Source: an uncultured Dorea sp. (GTDB taxonomy: Bacteria; Bacillota; Clostridia; Lachnospirales; Lachnospiraceae). From it: 32,848 nt of DNA. Below, one piece after another: positions 1-7,979 of the stretch (its first letter is position 1; each line of letters starts with the position of its first letter). Below the pieces are notes generated by a model, which had not been told where the DNA came from, did not search any database, and was given only the letters and a program-made list of their open reading frames with translations. The stretch is from NCBI GenBank assembly GCA_900550865.1, contig URTM01000029.1:1-32848 (forward strand), in the 5' to 3' direction. A program made the translations under genes and the position numbers.

Positions 1-1154
1 AGATCCAGCGATTTGAGAAAATCGTGGAACAGAAAGTGGTCAATGTGAAAAATTCCATGCAGATCATAGACAACAGCCGGAAAATTTTATTTTTGGCTGC
101 ATCGGAAATCCACTGGCATGCTAACGTGTGGTATATGGAGCGTTTTCATTTATCAGAGGACAGACTGAATCCGAGCAGCCCAGTGCAGAGATTGAGCTTT
201 ATAGAAGTTACCAACCAAAAGAACCGGGAGCTTCTACAGGAATATGCCAAATATCATGTCGGAATCGGAGGGCTTACCATAGCAAATATTCGGGCGCAGC
301 TGTATGAGGTTAAGAAACTGCTGGAATATTTTAATGACGAAATATCCATCTGCCAGGTGGATGAAAATCAGTTGGATGGTTATTTCAGGGAGCAGGAAGA
401 AAAGGATACAAAGGATGACACGTTTAATAAAAGAATTGTGTGTTATCTAAAATTTTACCAATTTTTGAATGTGAGAGGATATATCAAGGAAATCCCGTTT
501 CAGCCGGAATATTATCTGAAAAAGACATACCCGGAGCATCATGACAGAACAGTGGAAGAAGAAGTTTATATGGAGATCCTGCATAAACTCTACCTATTTC
601 CGCAGGTTCCTAAACTGATATTTTTACATCTGTGGTGTACCGGACTTAGAATCAGCGAGGTATGCACGCTAAAAGGGGATGCGTATTATTGGGATGGGGA
701 AGATGCATGGCTGAAAGTTTATCAGATTAAAATGAAAGCAGATAAAATGATCCCGATACCGTTTATGTTGTACATGGTGATGAGGAAATACATAGAGAAG
801 AATCATATCCGCCCCAAAGATTATATATTCAAAGGGAAAAATGGCGGAGCATACCGGGTGGCGACATTCCGAAAAGAATTTCAGTATCACTGCACCAAGA
901 ATCAGATAGCAGATGGAGAATATATTTTCAAAACCCATGATTATAGGCATACACTGGCTACCCGGTTTTACGATGATGGCGTTTCCATACAGACGATCCG
1001 GGATTATCTTGGACACTTCTCAGAGGAAATGACAAAGCAGTATGTAGATTTTATGCCTAAGAGGATAGAAAAAGCGAGTGATGCCTACTTTAAGAAACCA
1101 GGAAATGACCTGGCCTCAGCAATCACAGTTAAGAAACGTGGTGATAAGAAATGA
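1..1154 (+). CDS. Tyrosine recombinase, 5' end cut by window edge
   Basis: The reading frame is open from base 3 with no stop, so the GTG at 24 is probably not the true start and the N-terminus is missing. The C-terminal half has the catalytic set of phage-integrase-type recombinases: Arg in GLRISEV, a Lys-containing beta-hairpin (QIKMKADKMI), H-x-x-R in HDYRHTLAT, His in YLGH and the nucleophile Tyr in KQYVDF. The N-terminal part looks like a SAM-like core-binding domain. Such enzymes cut and rejoin DNA at element ends. It overlaps the next recombinase by 4 bp (ATGA), which indicates translational coupling. By order it could be the TnpA- or TnpB-type member; the missing N-terminus prevents a decision. 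Confidence 0.85.
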   Translation, partial: IQRFEKIVEQKVVNVKNSMQIIDNSRKILFLAASEIHWHANVWYMERFHLSEDRLNPSSPVQRLSFIEVTNQKNRELLQEYAKYHVGIGGLTIANIRAQLYEVKKLLEYFNDEISICQVDENQLDGYFREQEEKDTKDDTFNKRIVCYLKFYQFLNVRGYIKEIPFQPEYYLKKTYPEHHDRTVEEEVYMEILHKLYLFPQVPKLIFLHLWCTGLRISEVCTLKGDAYYWDGEDAWLKVYQIKMKADKMIPIPFMLYMVMRKYIEKNHIRPKDYIFKGKNGGAYRVATFRKEFQYHCTKNQIADGEYIFKTHDYRHTLATRFYDDGVSIQTIRDYLGHFSEEMTKQYVDFMPKRIEKASDAYFKKPGNDLASAITVKKRGDKK

Positions 1155-2644
1155 AAAAAAGAATTTATGTTTATGAGATGGATTGTTACAAACAGGCATC
1201 GGAGGAACAGATCGAAAAAATGCATATCCGTCCGGACCGGTATTTTGATCTGGAAGGGCTGCCCACAGAGGAGATCAGCAGGCTGTTAGAGGAATTTATA
1301 TGGGATAGAGGCAAAAAACTTGCTCCCTCCAGCCTGTCAAGTGAGCTGCTCTATTACAATAATATCCGGAATTTTCTGATTGATCGAAATATATGCAAGC
1401 TGGATGGGAAAGCAGAGGAAAAAATAATCCGTATGCTGAGAGGCTGGATGATGGAAAAGGGATACGCCTTATCAAGTAAAAAATATCGGCCAGCATATGA
1501 CAAGGTAGGAAATGAAACGCCTAGTATTGTAAAGCATATGAAGAAAATCTTGAAATTTTTGGAAGAAGAGGATGACCGAGACGAGCAGGAAAAAGATATC
1601 TGGACGCTTAAAAATTTTGATTTTCCTATTCATGGAAATCCGATCAAGAATACGGAAACGCTTAATTTTACTGGAATTGTACAACCTGATATCCGGGAAG
1701 AAGTAAAAAAAGTGATTTTTATGCATTTGAAATACTCCCCATTAGGAACAATCCACAGTGAAATGACAGCTGTAAAGCGGTTTTCAAAATTTCTTAAAAG
1801 AAAATATTTGGACATTCAATCACTGCATGAATTAGACCGAATGCATATAGAAGAGTATCTGATATATCTTCAGACGGAAGCACATGATCGGAAAAATTAC
1901 AGATCTGACTTGTATGCACTACGAAGGGTAATAGAAGATGTTGGGAATTTATATGAACGACAGCATATGAGCGAATTATTTCTGAGTAATGATTTTCCAA
2001 GTACACCAAGGCATGTATTCAAATTTTACTCAGATGCAGAAATTAAAAGATTAAACGAACACATTTTCAAAATGGATGAGCAGATATGCAGAGCATTGAT
2101 TATCCATCAATTACTGGGAACGAGGATTTCAGATACGCTGACCTTAAAGACAGACTGCCTAAGCATGCGGAATAATCGATATTTTATAAGGATTGACCAG
2201 GTGAAGTCAGTTACCTATGAAAAATCTATCAGTGAGGAAGTGGCACAACTGATTATGAAAGCAATTGACTATACAAAAGAGCGGTATGGGGAAACAACTT
2301 ACATTTTTGTAAAAAAAGATGATTCAACAAGACCTTATCAATATAGCATGATTCAAAATCAGATTATGACAATGATTCGTCAAGAAGATATCCGGGATGA
2401 TAATGGAGAACTTCTGAAGTTTGGAACGCATATTTTCCGACATTGCTATGGAAAGAAATTGACAGAAATGCATGTGGATGACTGGATGATAGCCAAGTTA
2501 CTAGGACATACCTCCATATATTCGGTACATCATTATCGAAAAATTGGAAACAAACTGATGGCAGATGAAACGAGAACTGTAAGAGAAAAAATGGACATAA
2601 TCCTATTAGATATCATAGAGGGATGGGACGATTATGAAATATGA
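1151..2644 (+). CDS. Tyrosine recombinase of transposon, TnpB-like
   Basis: This 497-residue site-specific recombinase has a long N-terminal region (about 1-280) and a C-terminal catalytic domain. The active-site residues are visible: Arg in LLGTRISD, H-x-x-R in THIFRHCYGK, His in LLGHTS and Tyr in HHYRKIG. It starts at the ATG overlapping the stop of the upstream recombinase and ends overlapping the ATG of the TnpC-like gene, so all are probably one operon. Tn554 TnpB is longer, about 630 residues as I recall, so subfamily assignment is tentative. It likely acts with the upstream recombinase in excision and insertion of the element. Confidence 0.85.
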   Translation: MKKRIYVYEMDCYKQASEEQIEKMHIRPDRYFDLEGLPTEEISRLLEEFIWDRGKKLAPSSLSSELLYYNNIRNFLIDRNICKLDGKAEEKIIRMLRGWMMEKGYALSSKKYRPAYDKVGNETPSIVKHMKKILKFLEEEDDRDEQEKDIWTLKNFDFPIHGNPIKNTETLNFTGIVQPDIREEVKKVIFMHLKYSPLGTIHSEMTAVKRFSKFLKRKYLDIQSLHELDRMHIEEYLIYLQTEAHDRKNYRSDLYALRRVIEDVGNLYERQHMSELFLSNDFPSTPRHVFKFYSDAEIKRLNEHIFKMDEQICRALIIHQLLGTRISDTLTLKTDCLSMRNNRYFIRIDQVKSVTYEKSISEEVAQLIMKAIDYTKERYGETTYIFVKKDDSTRPYQYSMIQNQIMTMIRQEDIRDDNGELLKFGTHIFRHCYGKKLTEMHVDDWMIAKLLGHTSIYSVHHYRKIGNKLMADETRTVREKMDIILLDIIEGWDDYEI

Positions 2645-3059
2645 TAAGATGGTAGCAATTACGCAGGCTGAGAGTCAGAGGAAGATGAATATTGCAAAAA
2701 ATACAATATCTGATATGCTTAAAAATATGGAAAGAATTACCGTAGCAGAGCTGGTAAAAAGAACTGGGCTTTCTAGAGGATTTTTTTATAAAAATGAGCT
2801 TATCAGAAGAGAAATGGATGACGCAATACATAGACAGGAAGCAATTTTTAAGAATAGACATCCGGTTGCAATGGATAGAAAACTTGAAAATTCAGTAATT
2901 GAGTTGAAAATTGAATTGTTAAAAGCCAAAGCAGAGAACGAGAAATTAGCAAAACAAAATCAGGAATTGAAAAGAAAAAATGAACTGTTGCAGCAAGAAC
3001 TGGAGAAATTGAATAAACGGGTCAGTAGGAAAGAAATTTCTGTTCTAAAAAGATTGTGA
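2634..3059 (+). CDS. TnpC-like transposition accessory protein (DUF6262), copy 1
   Basis: This 141-residue basic protein has an N-terminal helix-turn-helix segment (TVAELVKRTGLSRGFFYKN, about residues 36-54) and a C-terminal heptad-rich coiled coil (about 80-135, rich in E, K, L and N). That layout matches the TnpC/DUF6262 proteins downstream of paired recombinases in Tn554-like elements. In Tn554, TnpC is an accessory factor affecting transposition efficiency and orientation. The ATG overlaps the end of the upstream recombinase by 11 bp. It is paralogous to the next gene; both begin MKYDKMV and share the GFFY motif. Confidence 0.7.
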   Translation: MKYDKMVAITQAESQRKMNIAKNTISDMLKNMERITVAELVKRTGLSRGFFYKNELIRREMDDAIHRQEAIFKNRHPVAMDRKLENSVIELKIELLKAKAENEKLAKQNQELKRKNELLQQELEKLNKRVSRKEISVLKRL

Positions 3060-3098
3060 GAATGGTGTGGTACAAGTTTTTTGAGAGGACGATAATCT

Positions 3099-3473
3099 AT
3101 GAAATACGATAAAATGGTCGAATGTAGTTTGGAACGTAGCAAACAGAAGGTAGAAACCGCAAAACGGGAAATTCAAGAAATGTTGGAATCAAAAGAAAAA
3201 ATAACAGTTGCTGCATTGATTCAAAAAACAGGCTTTTCTAAAGGATTTTTTTATCGAAATGAAGAAATGCGCAGGGTGGTAAATGAAGCTATGCATCAAC
3301 AGAGCGTGACGTATAATCCGAAACAGATTATTATTGATATGGCTATGGAAAGAACTTTAGTTAATGCAAAAATGACTATACAGGAATTGAAACTAAAAAT
3401 AAAAAAATTGGAAAAAGAAAATGCAGAGTTGCGAGAAGAATTGGCAAGGGTAAGAAAAATATCTAAAGTATAA
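3099..3473 (+). CDS. TnpC-like transposition accessory protein (DUF6262), copy 2
   Basis: This 124-residue paralogue of the preceding gene starts with the same MKYDKMV and has the same HTH (TVAALIQKTGFSKGFFYRN) followed by a Lys/Glu coiled coil. A GAGAGGA ribosome binding site precedes the ATG. It lies 40 bp after copy 1 and is the last gene before the element's terminator hairpin. The pair looks like a tandem duplication that has diverged outside the HTH. Function is inferred from family and position only. Confidence 0.68.
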   Translation: MKYDKMVECSLERSKQKVETAKREIQEMLESKEKITVAALIQKTGFSKGFFYRNEEMRRVVNEAMHQQSVTYNPKQIIIDMAMERTLVNAKMTIQELKLKIKKLEKENAELREELARVRKISKV

Positions 3474-3506
3474 AAGGAAAAATTAAATATTTGAATTTGA
3501 ATGATC

Positions 3507-3556
3507 CAAGGCAGAATGTACAGTTAAAAAGCAAGTACATTCTGTCTTGTTTTGTA
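3507..3556 (+). terminator. Intrinsic terminator closing the recombinase operon
   Basis: A 15-bp inverted repeat (CAAGGCAGAATGTAC at 3507-3521 against GTACATTCTGTCTTG at 3535-3549, one mismatch) has a 13-nt loop and is followed by a short T-rich stretch. It lies 34 bp after the second TnpC-like gene. Confidence 0.7.
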
Positions 3557-3689
3557 TAGATATGAATAAATAAAAATACTGGCTACAAAATGCACACAAC
3601 ATACCAAAAGTGTAAAAAACAAAGAAAATAGACGAATGATACGTTTTGGTCTATATGGTTAAATCCAGTGTTTATAAGGCTTTTAAGGC

Positions 3690-3815
3690 ATGAAAAAGAC
3701 AGGGGCTAAATTTATGGTGGTTCTGATCGGGCTTGTCATCATTTTCAAGTCGCAGCTGACAAGTCTGGTACAGACGATATTCGAAAAGATCACCAGCGAA
3801 AGTTCAGGTATTTAA
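3690..3815 (+). pseudogene. 3' half of a type IVb (Flp1-like) pilin gene, interrupted
   Basis: A 41-codon frame (ATG 3690, stop 3813-3815) contains a hydrophobic segment (VVLIGLVIIF) followed by FKSQLTSLVQTIFEKI. This resembles the C-terminal half of Flp-family pilins of clostridial tad loci, whose N-terminus normally carries G-x-G-T/V-V-E-I before the same hydrophobic run. Here that half is missing. The first residues (MKKTGAKF) do not look like a pilin and probably derive from the adjacent mobile element. The next gene is DUF5702, the usual tad neighbour. The best reading is that the element inserted in the pilin codons at about 3714-3717. Expression of the remnant is unlikely; no good ribosome binding site is seen. 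Confidence 0.6.
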
Positions 3816-3862
3816 AGAGTCAGAATGTCAGAAAGAAAGACAGTGATAATAAAATATTTAAA

Positions 3863-5260
3863 TTGTCATGTGTTTGGAGCAAGGTGTCTGCAGCGGAGTT
3901 TGTGGATGGAGAGGTCACAGTGTATCTGACACTGATATTTGTACTCTTTCTCTCGCTTGTATTAGCACTGATGGAAAGTGCATCGATCCAGATGGCCAAG
4001 AACTATAGAAGAGCTGATATGAACCGGGCGATAGAGTGTGTGTTTGCAGAATATCAGAAAGAATTATTGGAAAATTATGATGTATTTGCAATAGAAGCCG
4101 GGTATGAGACGGGAGCTTACAGTGAGCAGAATATATTGGAAAGGTTATCTTATTATGGAGCGGATATGGAAAATGAGATAAAGAGAATACAGCTTCTTAC
4201 GGATAAGAATGGAGAACTGTTTATAGATCAGGCCGGAAAATATATGAAGCATAAATATGGCATTGCGTGGGCAGATAAGTATCTGGGCAGTACATCGATC
4301 TGGAAGAATCAGGAAGAGCGGGCAGATGAATTTACGGAAGAAGAAAAAATACAGGCGGATCGTCTGGATGAACTTCTTGGAGAACAGGAGGCGGAACTTC
4401 CAAGTGAAGAAAATCCAATGGAACATATAGCAGGACTGAAGCGTTCACCACTTTTAAATCTTATTATGCCAGAAGGAAAACAGGTGTCGGAAAAGAAGAT
4501 AGATCTGACAGATATGCCGGAACACAGAAAGAATGAGACGGGATATGGAACATTTGAAGATGTGGAGACAGAAGGAGAAACAGTGAGCGCAGTATTAATG
4601 GGGGAATATATTCTGGAGCATTTTACGGATTTTTCAGATGAATCCAAGGGTGGAAAGCTGGATTATGAAGTGGAATATATTCTGGCAGGAAAAGGCAGCG
4701 ACAAAGAGAATCTTGAAACCGTTGCAAAGAAACTAATACTTTTAAGATTTGTGCCAAATTATATCTATCTGCAGACGAACAGTGCAAAACAGGCGGAAGC
4801 CAGAGCGGCAGCAGGAACATTGTGTGCACTCCTTGCAGTACCGGTAGTTACGGAAGCTGCAGCGCAGGGAATCCTGCTGGCATGGGCATATGGAGAATCG
4901 GTCATGGATGTGCGAACATTGTTAAACGGGAAGAAGACAGCAGCAGTAAAAGATGATACAAGCTGGCAGCTGTCATTATCAGGACTTATGAAGCTTGGAA
5001 CAGAAGAAGATCCGGGCGATGGGGCAGATATAGACGGCGGTATGGGATATAAGGAATATATACGGATGTTGTTATTCCTGGAGGGCAGAGAGAAGATGTC
5101 TATGCGGGCGATGGGAATCATCGAGAAAAATATGCAGAGTATCTACGGGCAGCCGTCATTCCGGATCGATTACTGCGCAGGAAGAATGGAAGTGAAGACA
5201 GTATGTAAATTGAGAAGAGGAATACAATACAGCTATCAGACTTATTATGGCTATCAATAG
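3863..5260 (+). CDS. DUF5702 protein of a tad pilus locus
   Basis: This protein of about 465 residues has an N-terminal stretch GEVTVYLTLIFVLFLSLVLALMES-like in character: one TM helix preceded by a pseudopilin-like acidic position. A long extracytoplasmic region with E/D-rich linkers follows. This pattern is that of DUF5702, found in tad pilus operons of Lachnospiraceae, and the following genes (TadE-like, TadV, TadE-like) agree. Its role is not known; secretion or an assembly-associated role is inferred. The start is uncertain. TTG 3863 is given, but GTG 3884 (GGAG just upstream) and GTG 3902 are also possible, and the natural 5' context may have been changed by the nearby insertion. Confidence 0.75.
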   Translation: MSCVWSKVSAAEFVDGEVTVYLTLIFVLFLSLVLALMESASIQMAKNYRRADMNRAIECVFAEYQKELLENYDVFAIEAGYETGAYSEQNILERLSYYGADMENEIKRIQLLTDKNGELFIDQAGKYMKHKYGIAWADKYLGSTSIWKNQEERADEFTEEEKIQADRLDELLGEQEAELPSEENPMEHIAGLKRSPLLNLIMPEGKQVSEKKIDLTDMPEHRKNETGYGTFEDVETEGETVSAVLMGEYILEHFTDFSDESKGGKLDYEVEYILAGKGSDKENLETVAKKLILLRFVPNYIYLQTNSAKQAEARAAAGTLCALLAVPVVTEAAAQGILLAWAYGESVMDVRTLLNGKKTAAVKDDTSWQLSLSGLMKLGTEEDPGDGADIDGGMGYKEYIRMLLFLEGREKMSMRAMGIIEKNMQSIYGQPSFRIDYCAGRMEVKTVCKLRRGIQYSYQTYYGYQ

Positions 5261-5349
5261 TTATATGAGGTGGATAAAGATGCCCTTTCAGGTATCGAAT
5301 AAAAACCCGAAAATATAAAAATAAAAGAGAAAGGAGCAGGATTCGCAAC

Positions 5350-6189
5350 ATGAGAAATTATTTATTCTCCCCCTCACAACCTATCAATGATTCAGAATCT
5401 GAAAGGGTGTCTTTATCCACCTCAAAACTATTATCTAAATTATTACATAAGAAAAGCAAGGGAAGTGTTACGGTGGAAGCGGCTGTTGCCGTGCCGGTAT
5501 TCTTTCTGGCTGTAGTGACTTTGCTGTATCTGCTGGAAATGATGGCAGTACATACGGCAGTTCGAAGTGGTCTGCAATATGCAGGAAAAAAGGCGGCAAA
5601 AGAGACTTGTATCACACAGATGCTGATGCCATCGCAGGTAGAAAAGGATGTTATACAGACAATTGGAGAGACAAGACTCGGAAGAAGTATTATCGAGGGA
5701 GGAAGCAGTGGGATCGACTGTTCCGGTTCAAGGATGTCTGTCCGGACAGGAATCGGAAAGCTGACAGCGGAATATATGGTGAAAATTCCGGTGCCAATGT
5801 TTGGAATAGCTCCGGTAAAATGTTGTGAGACAATGAAGATAAAAGCATGGAGTGGGTACGAAAAAGAAGGATTCCGAGGGTTGGAAAACGATACGGTTTA
5901 TATAACAGAGACTGGACTTGTATATCATAAGGATTATCATTGTTCTCATCTGGATCTGTCAGTCAGAATGACACATATGAATACTATAGAAGGACTTCGG
6001 AATGAAAATGGAGGCAAATATTACCCGTGTGAACATTGTATAAAAGGCAGTATGGGAAATGTATATATTACCAATTCGGGTGACCGGTATCACAGTTCGT
6101 TATCGTGTAGCGGATTAAAACGGACAATTTATGCAATACCGGTATCGGAAGCAGCAGGAAAGGGGGCTTGTTCCAGATGTGGACAGTAA
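5350..6189 (+). CDS. TadE-like pseudopilin with C-terminal Cys/His modules
   Basis: A type IV prepilin-like site is visible: G38 followed by SVTVEA with Glu at +5, then a TM helix (about residues 45-66). This is the TadE/TadG signature, and such minor pseudopilins are processed by TadV and act in Flp pilus assembly. The C-terminal third has two related units beginning VYIT-x-x-G-x-x-YH, each followed by Cys pairs (HCSHL with CEHC; SCSGL with CSRC). These suggest metal-binding or disulfide-stabilised modules outside the membrane. The 3' end overlaps the prepilin peptidase gene by 13 bp. The DNA upstream of the ATG carries GAGAAAGGAGC, a good ribosome binding site. Confidence 0.8.
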   Translation: MRNYLFSPSQPINDSESERVSLSTSKLLSKLLHKKSKGSVTVEAAVAVPVFFLAVVTLLYLLEMMAVHTAVRSGLQYAGKKAAKETCITQMLMPSQVEKDVIQTIGETRLGRSIIEGGSSGIDCSGSRMSVRTGIGKLTAEYMVKIPVPMFGIAPVKCCETMKIKAWSGYEKEGFRGLENDTVYITETGLVYHKDYHCSHLDLSVRMTHMNTIEGLRNENGGKYYPCEHCIKGSMGNVYITNSGDRYHSSLSCSGLKRTIYAIPVSEAAGKGACSRCGQ

Positions 6190-6608
6190 GCAGGGTCATA
6201 GCAATGGGGGTGTTAACCGGATTATCGGTTATGGATTGTAAGATAAGAAAAGTACCAAGAGATGTATTATTGGCATGTATGGCAGGATCCGTTATTTATC
6301 AGGTGGTGACAAGAGATGTAGAGTGGAGATTATCAGTGGCGGGAGGATTTGTTGGAGCGGGATTTCTGATCATGAGCAGACTTACACGGGAAGCAATCGG
6401 ATACGGAGACAGTCTGGCAATTCTGATCTTAGGAATTTATCTGGGAATATGGAGTCTTCTGGTGGTTCTTGTGACATCGTTTTTTATATTGGCGGTAATT
6501 GCCCTGATATGTCTGGTGATAAGAGATAAAAAAAGAAATCTGGCATTTCCGTTTTATCCATTCCTGACGATGGGATATCTGTTTGGAGTATGTGCGGGAG
6601 GACTATAA
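6177..6608 (+). CDS. Prepilin peptidase, A24 family (TadV/CpaA-like)
   Basis: This polytopic protein of 143 residues cleaves the leader of Flp-type prepilins at the cytoplasmic membrane face. The two catalytic aspartates of A24 peptidases are visible: D20 in MDCKIRKVP and D78 in the GYGD motif. At least four hydrophobic segments follow. The length fits the short TadV form without a methylase domain. I chose ATG 6177 because GGGGG at 6162-6166 lies 10 nt upstream; an in-frame TTG at 6168 is less likely. It overlaps the TadE-like gene by 13 bp, and the next gene starts 1 bp after its stop, so coupling is likely. Confidence 0.85.
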   Translation: MWTVSRVIAMGVLTGLSVMDCKIRKVPRDVLLACMAGSVIYQVVTRDVEWRLSVAGGFVGAGFLIMSRLTREAIGYGDSLAILILGIYLGIWSLLVVLVTSFFILAVIALICLVIRDKKRNLAFPFYPFLTMGYLFGVCAGGL

Positions 6609-6609
6609 G

Positions 6610-7050
6610 GTGAGCCTGAAAAAAGAAAGAACAGGAAAATGGGAAAAAATATATAGGCAAAATTATGTAAACGGTAGTTTTACCGTGGAAATGTCTCTGA
6701 TAATGCCAATAATATTGTTTTTGATCATGGGGTGTATATTGGCCTGCTTTTATTATCATGATAAAAATATTTTGGCAGGAGCGGCATATGAAACAGCGGT
6801 TACGGGAAGTACAAAAGCAAGAGAAAAAGATGGAATCAGTGAGGGTGAATTAAATACATTATTTAAGGAGCGGGTGGGAAAAAAGTGTATTTTGTTTCCG
6901 GGGGCGAGTGCTGTAATTTCTATTGAGAAAGACAAAATCCATGTGTCCGCAGTTTCAAGAAGAAGACATATGATACTTACGGTAGAAAGCAGCGCAGCAG
7001 TAACAGAACCAGAAAAATATATACGGGATATTCGCAGAATAAAAAAGTAA
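6610..7050 (+). CDS. Second TadE-like pseudopilin
   Basis: This 146-residue protein has a prepilin-like motif at G22|SFTVE (Glu at +5) and a TM helix (about 28-48), then a short soluble domain. It is probably a minor pseudopilin processed by the TadV encoded just upstream. Start GTG 6610 is chosen because GGGAGGA (6596-6602) is optimally placed; upstream in-frame TTG 6583 would overlap tadV. It sits between tadV and the DUF6382 gene in one operon. Assignment rests on the motif and on context. Confidence 0.75.
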   Translation: MSLKKERTGKWEKIYRQNYVNGSFTVEMSLIMPIILFLIMGCILACFYYHDKNILAGAAYETAVTGSTKAREKDGISEGELNTLFKERVGKKCILFPGASAVISIEKDKIHVSAVSRRRHMILTVESSAAVTEPEKYIRDIRRIKK

Positions 7051-7066
7051 AAATGAGGATTAGAGA

Positions 7067-7819
7067 ATGGAACGGAAGATAACGATAGAAGAACACGTAT
7101 TATATAAAGAAGATTATCAGATGAAAATGCTGAAAGCCAATTCTCCTGAAGGTTTTCTGAAAGTAGCGGGAAGAGGAATGAATGGCAGCAGCTATTATGA
7201 TTATGATGTGAGCGGAAAAGTGTCGATGCAGGCAATGTATGCAAGGGCAAAAATGAAGGCAGAAGATGTCCGGCAATTTATGGATCAGTTGGGAAATGTT
7301 TTAAAAGAAACAGAAAAATATCTGCTGGATATTCACTGTATTCTGTTAGACCCGGAATACATATTTTATGAGGAAGGACGCTTCTTTTTTTGCTACTATC
7401 CGCCGGCCAGGCAGGATATATGGGAGCAGTTTCATATACTGACGGAATATATGGTGAAAGTTGCTGATTATGAGGAAGAAGAGTGTATACGTCTTACATT
7501 TCTGTTACATAAAGAAACGATGGAGGATAATTACAGCCTGGAAAAATTAATTACAGAATGTGTGAAAAGAGAGTGTGAAAAGAAAGTGGATGAAACGGTA
7601 AAAAGAACAATGATAGATGAATTATTGGAAGAAAAAAGAGAGCAGACGTCTTATTACGATACAGAAGATCATGACTGGATCGCAGAACAGGAAATGGGCA
7701 GTTCGATCATGAGAGAAACAGATAATCTGTGGGTTCCGGTTAAACGTTTTCTGAATAAACATAAAAAATCCAAGTGGGGCGACTGGGATGGATTACATAT
7801 TGAAGAAGAGGAATTATAA
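7067..7819 (+). CDS. DUF6382 protein of the tad locus
   Basis: This soluble 250-residue protein is rich in acidic and aromatic residues and has no TM segment. Its N-terminal region (about 1-170, with a YEEGRFFFCYYPP strand stretch) resembles DUF6382, which in related bacteria ends tad loci and is often fused to a C-terminal FHA domain. Here the protein stops after a short acidic/basic tail (KHKKSKWGDWDG), and I see no FHA motifs. The start ATG follows GAGGATTAGAG. It is the last gene of the pilus operon; function is unknown. Confidence 0.65.
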   Translation: MERKITIEEHVLYKEDYQMKMLKANSPEGFLKVAGRGMNGSSYYDYDVSGKVSMQAMYARAKMKAEDVRQFMDQLGNVLKETEKYLLDIHCILLDPEYIFYEEGRFFFCYYPPARQDIWEQFHILTEYMVKVADYEEEECIRLTFLLHKETMEDNYSLEKLITECVKRECEKKVDETVKRTMIDELLEEKREQTSYYDTEDHDWIAEQEMGSSIMRETDNLWVPVKRFLNKHKKSKWGDWDGLHIEEEEL

Positions 7820-7923
7820 TATCGGAGAAGTATTGTATAATTAAGAGGTTATTAAAGAAAATTCAAACAATGAATATAATTTAATAATAATGAATAAAAA
7901 GGGTGAAGAATCTGAGTAATCTA

Positions 7924-7932
7924 TGTTATACT
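7924..7932 (+). promoter_or_regulatory. Extended -10 promoter for the rhomboid gene
   Basis: TGtTATACT is an extended -10 element; the -35 region at about 7903-7908 is weak (GTGAAG). It lies about 50 bp before the rhomboid ATG, in a 160-bp gap after the tad genes. Confidence 0.45.
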
Positions 7933-7979
7933 AATAGAGACAGAAAATGAATATATCGAAAGGTAACGGATCATAAAAA

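Larger units (their letters stand above)
1..3713 (+). mobile_element. Right part of a Tn554/RIT-like recombinase element
   Basis: Two consecutive tyrosine recombinases overlap by 4 bp and are followed by two small HTH/coiled-coil proteins of the TnpC (DUF6262) type. This gene order matches Tn554-family transposons (tnpA, tnpB, tnpC) and the related recombinase-in-trio elements. The left end lies outside the window. The right end is inferred at about 3714, because from there on the DNA reads as the 3' half of a pilin gene (see 3690-3815). I could not identify terminal inverted repeats or a target duplication, because the other end is missing. The 1900-3480 part is visibly more AT-rich than the flanking pilus genes. 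Confidence 0.7.

Noticed and set aside
669..1016. Minus-strand open frame opposite the first recombinase
   Set aside because: It lies entirely within a gene with clear catalytic motifs, and its translation shows no domain; it is a shadow frame.
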